This document shows positions 29,001 to 41,000 of a stretch of 64,000 nucleotides of DNA, piece after piece. Under the pieces are notes generated by a model, which saw only the letters and a program-made list of their open reading frames with translations, was not told the DNA's origin and made no database searches. How positions within the stretch are numbered: position 1 is the first letter of the stretch; each line of letters starts with the position of its first letter. A program made the position numbers and the translations under genes. Source of the DNA: Ridgeia piscesae (Eukaryota > Annelida > Polychaeta > Sabellida > Siboglinidae); contig JAODUO010000151.1 of NCBI GenBank assembly GCA_025642075.2, positions 154,501 to 218,500 on the forward strand, written 5' to 3'.

Positions 29001-32000
29001 AGGAAGAAGACAACATACCTGAGGTAGGTGCCAAAGAGGAAGAAGACAACATACCCGAGGTAGGTGCCAAAGAGGAAGAAGACAACATACCTGATGTAAG
29101 TGCCAAAGAGGAAGAAGACAACATACCCGAGGTAGGTGCCAAAGAGGAAGAAGACAACATACCCTGAGGTAGGTGCCAAAGAGGAAGAAGACAACATACC
29201 TGAGGTAGGTGCCAAAGAGGAAGAAGACAACATACCTGAGGTAGGTGCCAAAGAGGAAGAAGACAACATACCTGAGGTAGGTGCCAAAGAGGAAGAAGAC
29301 AACATACCCGAGGTAGGTGCCAAAGAGGAAGAAGACAACATACCCGAGGTAGGTGCCAAAGAGGAAGAAGACAACATACCCGAGGTAGGTGCCAAAGAGG
29401 AAGAAGACAACATACCCGAGGTAGGTGCCAAAGAGGAAGAAGACAACATACCCGAGGTAGGTGCCAAAGAGGAAGAAGACAACATACCAGAGGTAGGTGC
29501 CAAAGAGGAAGAAGACAACATACCTGAGGTAAGTGCCAAAGAGGAAGAAGACAACATACCCGAGGTAGGTGCCAAAGAGGAAGAAGACAACATACCCGAG
29601 GTAGGTGCCAAAGAGGAAGAAGACAACATACCGAGGTAGGTGCCAAAGAGGAAGAAGACAACATACCCGAGGTAGATGCCAAAGAGGAAGAAGACAACAT
29701 ACCCGAGGTAGGTGCCAAAGAGGAAGAAGACAACATACCCGAGGTAGGTGCCAAAGAGGAAGAAGACAACCTACCTGAGGTAGGTGCCAAAGAGGAAGAA
29801 GACAACATACCCGAGGTAGATGCCAAAGAGGAAGAAGACAACATACCCGAGGTAGGTGCCAAAGAGGAAGAAGACAACATACCCGAGGTAGGTGCCAAAT
29901 AGGAAGAAGACAACATACCCGAGGTAGGTGCCAAAGAGGAAGAAGACAACCTATCCGAGGTAGGTGCCAAAGAGGAAGAAGACAACATACCTGAGGTAGG
30001 TGCCAAAGAGGAAGAAGACAACATACCTGAGGTAGGTGCCAAACAGGAAGAAGACAACATACCTGAGGTATGTGCCAAACAGGAAGAAGACAACATACCC
30101 GAGGTAGGTGCCAAAGAGGAAGAAGACAACATACCTGAGGTACGTGCCAAACAGGAAGAAGACAACATACCTGAGGTACGTGCCAAACAGGAAGAAGACA
30201 ACATACCCGAGGTAGGTGCCAAAGAGGAAGAAGACAACATACCTGAGGTAGGTGCCAAAGAGGAAGAAGACAACATACCTGAGGTAGGTGCCAAAGAGGA
30301 AGAAGAAAACATACCCGAGGTAGGTGCCAAAGAGGAAGAAGACAACATACCCGAGGTAGGTGCCAAAGAGGAAGAAGACAACATACCGAGGTAGGTGCCA
30401 AAGAGGAAGAAGACAACATACCGAGGTAGGTGCCAAAGAGGAAGAAGACAACATACCGAGGTAGGTGCCAAAGAGGAAGAAGACAACATACCGAGGTAGG
30501 TGCCAAAGAGGAAGAAGACAACATACCCGAGGTAGGTGCCAAAGAGGAAGAAGACAACATACCCGAGGTAGGTGCCAAAGAGGAAGAAGACAACATACCC
30601 GAGGTAGGTGCCAAAGAGGAAGAAGACAACATACCCGAGGTAGGTGCCAAAGAGGAAGAAGACAACATACCCGAGGTAGGTGCCAAAGAGGAAGAAGACA
30701 ACATACCTGAGGTAGGTGCCAAAGAGGAAGAAGACAACATACCGAGGTAGGTGCCAAAGAGGAAGAAGACAACATACCTGAGGTAGGTGCCAAAGAGGAA
30801 GAAGACAACATACCCGAGGTAGGTGCCAAAGAGGAAGAAGACAACATACCCGAGGTAGGTGCCAAAGAGGAAGAAGACAACATACCTGAGGTAGGTGCCA
30901 AAGAGGAAGAAGACAACATACCCGAGGTAGGTGCCAAAGAGGAAGAAGACAACATACCCGAGGTAGGTGCCAAAGAGGAAGAAGACAACATACCCGAGGT
31001 AGGTGCCAAAGAGGAAGAAGACAACATACCGAGGTAGGTGCCAAAGAGGAAGAAGACAACATACCCGAGGTAGGTGCCAAAGAGGAAGAAGACAACATAC
31101 CCGAGGTAGGTGCCAAAGAGGAAGAAGACAACATACCCGAGGTAGGTGCCAAAGAGGAAGAAGACAACATACCGAGGTAGGTGCCAAAGAGGAAGAAGAC
31201 AACATACCTGAGGTACGTGCCAAACAGGAAGAAGACAACATACCTGAGGTACGTGCCAAACAGGAAGAAGACAACATACCCGAGGTAGGTGCCAAAGAGG
31301 AAGAAGACAACATACCTGAGGTAGGTGCCAAACAGGAAGAAGACGGCCATACAGGCCATTGAGTGCAAACACTAAGTCGATGTAGAAGTATCACCTATGC
31401 CTGTGGGAACAGAAGTACACAACAGTAAGCATTGTTTCAACAGGACTTACTGCACGGACTTTCTCAGCTCAACGCCCCAAAATATCTCCCTGTTAGTTTA
31501 GCATTTCTTTTTGTGTGTCATGTAATTCTAAAACCAAAGAGCCTCAGATCCTGGCTGCAGATGGACATACTTGTGTGCATAAGACTACTGGTTACTAAAC
31601 TGATATCATAATGTGACAGCAGGAGAAAAGCCAATGCAAAGAAATAAGTTTTAAAACGTATCATATCTTTCCATGTAAAGAATTCTGACTAAATAATATG
31701 GTAGTCAAGGTAACGCACCACAAAGCCACATAAACTACCCACATAATTAATGTTTCTACTGTTAACATTAATTAACTTGTATAGTCAAATTAGCAAAGAT
31801 GACAAACGAGTTCTGTGCCTCTGACAATTTCCGTACAAACATAGTACCAACAACATGTGTCACTTGTGAAATGTTCTCCCCTGTACCTTCACAACTCTGG
31901 ATTGGAGAGAGTCCCTGTCCTCTATTCACTGTCCAGCACAACTTGGTTGTGATCTTGAAGCGTGACGTCACATCAGTGAAGATTCTGAATGCGAGTCCGA

Positions 32001-35000
32001 GCACAACCTGGTAGAGCAGAAACAGCAACTTACTTGACGTCATTATTATTATTATATATCTAAACATTTTGCTGCACTCACAAATGCAATAAGTTATATT
32101 CGTGAAAATGTTCATCAAGTTAAGATTAAGTCACACATGGGACAGTCTGCTTGCCACGCCATCTGGCGAGCAGTGAAGATACAGTGTCTGAAGACCACCG
32201 ATGGTGGTCAAAACATCGATGTGAGTCAAAATTGATTAGTGCGCACGTGTGCGCGGGCACGCGTGGTGCCTGCGTACGTGCATGCGTGTGTGTTTCCAAA
32301 CAGAGTGCCACTTTTGAGAGATATCTTTGCAATGATTTAGAAATTCTGTACAAATGACATTAAGTAAATAACAATAGCATGCACATTTGAGTGTTGTACA
32401 CATACCTCAGGGTACAGGTTGAATCTGTTGAGAGTGTTGATCACTTTGGGGTATTCCGTGATGTTGTCATTCATGATGGTGTGTAGACCATCCAGGAACG
32501 TTGGTGCCTCAATGATGGTCTTGTAATAGGAGTAGTATAGACCCTGTACAGACACAGACACATCAACGTCAATGGTAGTCTTGTAATAGGAGTAGTACAG
32601 ACACTGTACAGACATACACACATCAATCTCAATGGTGGTCTTGTAACAGTAGTATAGACCCTGTAGTGCCTGTACAGACATAGACACATCATCTTCAATG
32701 GTGGTCTTTTTGTAAGAGTAGTATAGACCCTGTACAGACATAGACACATCATCTTCAATGGTGGTCTTTTTGTAAGAGTAGTATAGACCCTGTACAGACA
32801 TAGACACATCATCTTCAATGGTGGTATTGTAATAGGAGTAGTATAGACCTTGTACAGACATAGACATATTGACCTCAACAATGATCTTGTAGTAGTATAG
32901 ACCCTGTATAGACATAGACACATCGACCTCAGTGATGGTCTTGTAACTAAGTAGTATAGACTCTGTACAGACATAAACACATCAACCTCAATGGTGGTCT
33001 TTTAACTTGGTAGTATAGACCGTGTACAGACAGGAGCAGGTGCCCTAGTAACGAAACATACTAAATAAGTATACTAAATAAGATTAATATTAATTTAATA
33101 TTATATGCTGTATATATCTTCTTCTTCCAGATACTGGATTGGACCCTTGCAGGGTATTAAGAGTCTAACAAAGTTTGTGCACTGGGGGAGGGGGCAGTGT
33201 ATGCTCTTTTAAAACCAACAGTTTATATATTAAAAATATGTGCTGAGGCATTAATAAAGTTATTGTATGGACGACTGGTGAGCTAAACAAATCTGTATAA
33301 TTACGATGTACACTATCTGCTGGCAGATGTTGAGGCACGAAGGCCAGTCCTGAAAGCGTCTAGGCACGAGGTGGCCAATAGGCTTGTGGGGAGCCTATTC
33401 CATTGTCCGAGTGTTGCAGGGAAGAGGAATGGTAAAGGGCCTGGGTGGTCTGCCCCTGTGTGATGAAAATGCTGGGCTCCCCGACTTCTGGGGTCACTTC
33501 ATTTTGTGACAGAGACTAAGGCAGTTTTTCTTCCTCCTTGCTTCCAGGCCATCCCAGTGTAGCACCTTGACCACATTATCAACAAACCCTGGTGTTCTGT
33601 TTGTGTACATACTTGTATATAGTGTGTATACACACACACGCGCACACGCGCATGCGCGCACGCACACACACACACACACAACCTATATACTGTATACCCC
33701 ATCTGTCACTGACTGAGGTGCCTCATAAAGGCTAAGTTTACAAGTCACTGTGAGTCTGAGAGAGAAATATCAGTGACCTGTAGACATCTACAGTTTACAA
33801 TTTTAACATGTTCTATTGAATCATCTTCTGCAAAGTGACAACTGGATTAGCTGTGCAATCAGTCTAGTTAACCCAATCAGTCTCTGCACAGTCTCACTCA
33901 ATACACCACCAGTCTCCCACACAGCTGACACTGCTGATAGATGTGCACCCACACATCATCTGTCAGTCTCTACAGTGTATATGCCATGATATATGCCGAT
34001 GTCCCACAGAAAGAGGATTTCATTGTTTTGTTGTGGTCACTCAGAGTTACAACTGACAAGGCACAGGTCAACTACATAAACTATAGAGCATACGTTTAAC
34101 ATGTTGCCTAACTTGCGATAACAGTACTGTTAATTCTGGCCTAAACCTACATTGTTCCTGATCAGCTAACTAGGGACACACATTTTTAACCATGCTATAT
34201 GCTGAAGCCTGTCTTTGGTAAATGTTAAAAAGTAGAACAAGAAAGTAAGAGCTTGGGGTAGTTGAGGAAATGAACAAAACAACTGACGTGTGCCATGGTT
34301 CAGTGCCTCCACTCCCAAACCAATGACCGGGGACGCCCATAATATTCTCATGGTTCCTATTTTTAAATCTCTTCTGACCCGTGCAAAGTGGGTTGAAAGG
34401 TTGTTTTTACTGCACTGAGATGTTTTTTGGGATACCTGCGATAGCCTGGATAAACTTACTTACGTTTCTTTCTGTGTTGAAACTGTTAATCTGTTATACC
34501 TGTGAAGAAGTGCAAAGTGTTCCCAAACAATAAACCTGGGTTTCTAAACATCTAAAGAAAGTGTTAATGACAAGAATAAAAATTTCAGGGAGATTTAGCT
34601 CAGCGGAAGGAAGTGCAAAGGGCTGTCAAATTTGAAATCAGGAAAGCAAGAGAGAATTATACACACAAAATAGAACTGAAGTTTAAAAGAAATGATATGA
34701 GAACAGTCTGGGAAGGTATTAAGATCATGAGTGACATGCAGCAAAATCCCCAATGCTTGTCATCCTTGGTGTTTGCCGAGGATATGAATTTTTCTATTCT
34801 CATTTTGGCAGACACAATTGTTTCTGTCATCGACAATATTAAAAGTTCAACTGGGTTGAGAGTATTCCAAATGTGCAGAAAAGCCCTGGTTCTGATGGCA
34901 TTTCTGGTCAGTATTTGAAGAATTGAGCTACTCAGCTGCCTGGTATTTCCACTCCATCTTTCAGGCATCTCTTAGTTTACAGAAAGTCCCTATCTTGTGG

Positions 35001-38000
35001 AAAATGTCTACTGTCGTGCCTGTTCCCAAAAAGTCTTGTCCTGCCAAACGATTTACTACAATGACCACAACTACAATTATAATATATACCGGTATTAAGT
35101 TTTTTAATCATGATTAAGACTGAAGAACAACTTTAATTACATATTTATTATTCTTATTTTCCCTTCTTTAGTTATTTATTATTTCACAAAAGCTGCAGTG
35201 AATTTCCCTTCTGGGATAATAGTGTTATCTAAAATAAACAAGAAATGTATTGACATAGTTCTAGCAAGCCAAACAGTCGATGGCATCTGGTTTCACCGTA
35301 ATGTAACGGAGGAGACATTATGAGAGGCATGAGATCGAATACCCACTTCTCTTAATGATTACTGTGACTTCAAATGAGTGTTAATTAATTCACTAGAACA
35401 AACTGCAGCATCCAAAATCAATCCAGTGACCCTCTGCCTGGGGATAAATGAATCTGGTAAGCGTCAGCAATCAGGGAGCAACCATTAATCCAGACCTGCC
35501 TTCAGATAACGGTGTACAACTGACAGTTAGTCAATCCCCTCCACTCTAAGTTGGACGCAGTGCACCCAAACCTGAACATATATGACTCCAGTGGTCTATT
35601 GTTAGCGGCAAGGGAAATATCAAAACACACTACATGATTATGAAAACAAACAAACAAACAAAACCTACCATGAATGCTATGTAAACATTTAAACAGATTT
35701 TGCAAGAACAAATGCTGGTAGCTGAATTAAATATAATATAAAAAACAGACCACAAGCCTCTGAAGTCCACGGGACTACCAGACACACAATTTTAAAGATA
35801 ATTAAATATGCATCAAAATAAAGTAAATTTGCATTTACAATTTTTTTTTAGTTTGGAACATACAGCTTAATTAAAATATGCAGTAGCCGCTCCCACTGGC
35901 CTGCCACAGATGGCATACCAATTAGTTATGCTTTCCAGGAAGGCTACCTGCTCAGGCTCCAGAGTTTGGGCAGTCCCGGAATAATAAGTATTGTCTACTA
36001 CTACACGTGTACTACTAATGTACCAGCCTGTCCAGGCAGGCATTTAAGCAAAATGTAGACATGTATCTTTCTGGGAGGCCCTGATGTGCCCTTAGAAACA
36101 TATATCAAACATTCCATCTAATACAATTTTATTTGTGTACTATCTATGTTATGGACCTGATAAAAAAAGACAACTGTACCATGTTTAATGGTGCAAATTG
36201 ATTGTATGTATAATAGGTAACAAGATACTGTTTATATAATTTAAATATTTTCATGCAGTCAAACATTTAAATTCAAAACGACTTAGCTGCAACATGCCAT
36301 ATGTGATTTGTATGAAATCAGCAGCGCACTATGGTACACACAGTAGCAGTGCTCTATGGTACACACAGGCAACAGGCTCTAAGGTACACACAGCAGCAAT
36401 GCTCTATGGTACACACAGTAGCAGCGCTCTATGGTACACACAGTTGCAGTGCTTCTATGGTACACAGAGCAGCAGTGCTCTATGGTACAAACAGTAGCAG
36501 CGCTCTATGGTACAAACAGTAGCAGTGTTCTATGGTACACACAGCAGCAGTGCTCTATGGTACACACAGCAGCAGTGCTCTATGGTACACACAGTGCAGC
36601 GCTCTATGGTACACACAGCAGCAGTGCTTTATGGTACACACAGCAGCAGTGCTTTATGGTACACACAGCAGCAGCACTCTATGGTACACACAGCAGCAGC
36701 GCTCTTATGGTACACACAGCAGCAGCGCTCTATGGTACACACAGCAGCAGCACTCTATGGTACACACAGTAGCAGCACTCTATGGTACACACAGCAGCAG
36801 AGCTCTATGGTACACACAGCAGCAGCACTCTATGGTACACACAGCAACAGTGCTCTATGGTACACACAGCAGCAGTGCTCTATGATACACATAGTAGCAG
36901 CGCTCTATGGTACACACAGCAGCAGTGCTCTATGGTACACACAGCAGCAGTGCTCTATGGTACACACAGCAGCAGTGCTCTATGGTACACACAGCAGCAG
37001 TGCTCTATGGTACACACAGCAGCAGTGCTCTATGGTACACACAGACTCTTAACAGAGCAGCGCTCTATGGTACACACAGCAGCAGTGCTCTATGGTACAC
37101 ACAGCAGCAGTGCTCTATGGTACACACAGTAGCAGCGCTCTATGGTACACACAGCAGCAGTGCTCTATGGTACACACAGCAGCAGTGCTCTATGATACAC
37201 ACAGCAGCAGTGCTCTATGATACACACAGAGCAGTGCTCTATGGTACACACAGTAGCAGTGCTCTATGGTACACACAGCAGCAGTGCTCTATGGTACACA
37301 CAGCAGCAGCGCTCTATGGTACACACAGCAGCAGTGCTCTATGGTACACACAGCAGCAGCGCTCTATGGTACACACAGTAGCAGTGCTCTATGGTACACA
37401 CAGCAGCAGCGCTCTATGGTACACACAGCAGCAGTGCTCTATGAGTACACACAGCAGCAGTGCTCTATGATACACACAGCAGCAGTGCTCTATGATACAC
37501 ACAGCAGCAGTGCTCTATGGTACACACAGCAGCAGTGCTCTATGGTACACACAGCAGCAGTGCTCTATGGTACACACAGCAGCAGTGCTCTATGGTACAC
37601 ACAGCAGCAGTGCTCTATGGTACACACAGTAGCAGTGCTCTATGGTACACACAGCAGCAGTGCTCTATCACAGCAGCAGGTTATGGTACACACAGCAGCA
37701 GTGCTCTATGGTACACACAGCAGCAGTGCTCTATGGTACACACAGCAGCAGTGCTCTATGGTACACACAGCAGCAGTGCTCTATGGTACACACAGCAGCA
37801 GTGCTCTATGGTACACACAGCAGCAGTGCTCTATGGTACACACAGCAGCAGTGCTCTATGGTACACACAGCAGCAGTGCTCTATGGTACACACAGCAGCA
37901 GTGCTCTATGGTACACACAGCAGCAGTGCTCTATGGTACACACAGCAGCAGTGCTCTATGGTACACACAGTAGCAGTGCTCTATGGTACACACAGTAGCA

Positions 38001-41000
38001 GTGCTCTATGGTACACACAGCAGCAGTGCTCTATGGTACACACAGCAGCAGTGCTCTATGGTACACACAGCAGCAGTGCTCTATGGTACACACAGCAGCA
38101 GTGCTCTATGGTACACACAGCAGCAGTGCTCTATGGTACACACAGCAGCAGTGCTCTATGGTACACACAGCAGCAGTGCTCTATGGTACACACAGCAGCA
38201 GTGCTCTATGGTACACACAGTAGCAGTGCTCTATGGTACACACAGCAGCAGTGCTCTATGGTACACACAGCAGCAGTGCTCTATGGTACACACAGCAGCA
38301 GTGCTCTATGGTACACACAGTAGCAGTGCTCTATGGTACACACAGCAGCAGTGCTCTATGGTACACACAGTAGCAGTGCTCTATGGTACACACAGCAGCA
38401 GTGCTCTATGGTACACACAGCAGCAGTGCTCTATGGTACACACAGCAGCAGTGCTCTATGGTACACACAGCAAGGTATGACACACAGCAGTGCTCTATGG
38501 TACACACAGCAGCAGGCTATGGTAAACACAGTATGCCCGGGTGCTCTATGATAAACAGTGTCTATGCACAAGTTCAGAGGATACACACACAGCAGTGCTC
38601 TATGGTACACACAGAGCAGGACAAAAGAGTGTCTATGGTAAGCAGCAGTCTCTATGGTACATACAGTCACAGGTATTCAATCCACTATGTACCACAGTAC
38701 TGCTCTATGGTACACACACAGCAGTGTCTATGTACACACAACAGTGCTCTAGGTAAAAAGAGTGTCTATGGTACCAAGTGTCTTGGTAAACAGATGCCTA
38801 CCCGGTTTATGTACTACACAGCAGGTATATATAGTACTACACAGCAGCAGTTCATATAGTACAACACAGCAGTGTATATGTAACCACCCGGTAAATAGCT
38901 CTACCGGTATATATAGTACTACCCGGTATATATAAGCCTACCTAGTAATAATACTATAAAGTTTTCCTACCCGGTATATATAACCGACAGGTATATATAA
39001 GTCCTACCCGGTATATATAGTCTACCCGGTATATATAACCTACCCGGTATATATAGCCTACCCGGTATATATAGTCTACCCGGTATATATAACCTACCCG
39101 GTATATATAGCCTACCCGGTATATATAACCTACCCGGTATATATAACCTACCCGGTATATATAGTCTACCCGGTATATATAACCTACCCGGTATATATAG
39201 CCTACCCGGTTTTATATAGGGAATAACCTACCCGGTATTTATAGCCTACCCAGTATATATAACCTACCCAGTATATATAGCCTACCCGGTATATATAGTC
39301 TACCCGGTATATATAGCCTACCCGGTATATATAACCTACCCGGTATATATAGCAAAACATAAAACATCTAAAACAACCAAGATCTACTGTGTCATTTTTG
39401 CAATAAATGTATAGTTGCAATCATTTTTCTTGAGTGCAACAATGCGAACAATCACAGCTGGCTAGAGAAGCTGCATTAATGATTTGATCAAGAAACTTGA
39501 TCTTCTAACCTTGTCATCCTGTGTGAGCCAGTAGAGCTCCCTGTCACGTCACTTAATTTCAAATTAGCTCATGTATGTAACTGATACATTAATGGCGTTG
39601 TTTTTGACACTGAAGCGGTTAGACTAATACAGGCATCAAGTTACTGTCAGTTAAATTAAAACCACGTTAAAACACTTCTCGAACATACAATTTCAAGCAA
39701 ATGTTTTGTAATTTGTAACTATATGGTAGTTATCTTGCAAACATTAATACGTTTGTCTTGTCTCACATAGAAATCTTTAGTTTTGTTCAATGAGTCATGT
39801 TGTTTATCTTTATAAAATAATTTAAATGTTGATGCAACACTAATAATGTGCTTGCTCAGAGAAAGTCGAAACACACTATGACCAAAACACTGATTCATAT
39901 ATACTGCTAGGTATCACTATTTAGGGCGGTATTATATTTTTTGGCATGGGTATCACACAAAAACTTAAAATGGGATGTATTCGAGGACATGTTTATTTCC
40001 TGAATTTCATTGCTGTATACCGAATGTGAACAATAGGTAACACGCGTTCTGTCGTCAGAGAAGCAGACCCCCAAAAACGGAGGATTCAGAATGTTACTCC
40101 AAGTCATGATGAAAATGTCCCAAACAGTTCAATTACCAGCAGCAACAACTGTCAGTAGCTTGTGTGTGACCCACGTGATGCAATCACAGCCTGGCAACGG
40201 CGTCTCATGCTTCCAATGAGTCTCTGGATGGCTGCCATCTCAAGATTGTTCCATTACAAACATGGTATGATCCTTAGCAAATTTTTAGTAGTATATCTAC
40301 CAAACAGCAAAGATAAATCCTGTCTCGTTTAGTCTCTGAACTAGCAACAAGGGGAGTCTAGCCCTGGCCATCCCTTCTGTGTTGTGTCCAGTCACCCTGC
40401 AGTGTCCACTGGTCACTACACCTGCAGCCCCTGCAGGTGAGGGCTTTCAACAGCGTCCAGTTGTAAAGAGACTACAATGACATGATGACCGAGAATGTAC
40501 TCGCCACCCAGTCATGACACTGCCCCAGGTAGACATGAATCTTTAGAGACTTGCTGGAGGATCAGTTGATATATTAACATCTCCTTCACCTACTGTAAGC
40601 CCAGCCACACACTGAAGCACTCAATCTACCGGCACTGACACGGTCTTATAGAAATACTTTCACACTACATCGAGGGTTAATCAATAACATTCCTTCACAT
40701 CTGAGTCATTTCATTTTTTACACATGCACAATGTTGCGTATGGCACCAATTTGATTGTAATCTTAATGTGATATGTTGTTTAGCATTGGTTGGGACCATC
40801 ACTGGCACTTGTACTGTCTGCATGTTATTGCAATTGCTTCTGGAAACACACCAAAAACACCCACAAACAGTTGATCTGGACCACGAATGCACTGATCACA
40901 TACGTCTCCTGCCAACTGCTGTTAAATGCCAGCCTGATTCGTTCACACATAATAGTGCATCCAGGCATCACATATTGGCAAATTCAATATTGATGGAATC

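Noticed and set aside
28608..31394. Minus-strand ORFs up to 928 codons ([12 protein letters not shown] / [12 protein letters not shown] / [12 protein letters not shown])
   Set aside because: These are the 36-bp array of exon 6 end plus donor. Frame switches come from 35-bp units. They are not an independent gene, though they are discussed as possible splice extensions.
34586..34620. tRNA-like start (GGGAGATTTAGCTCAGCGGA)
   Set aside because: It looks like a tRNA A box, but no B box or cloverleaf follows, and the same bases read as LINE ORF2 coding sequence leading into [20 protein letters not shown].
36294..38859. Many plus-strand ORFs of [10 protein letters not shown] type
   Set aside because: 25-bp repeat rotating through the three frames.
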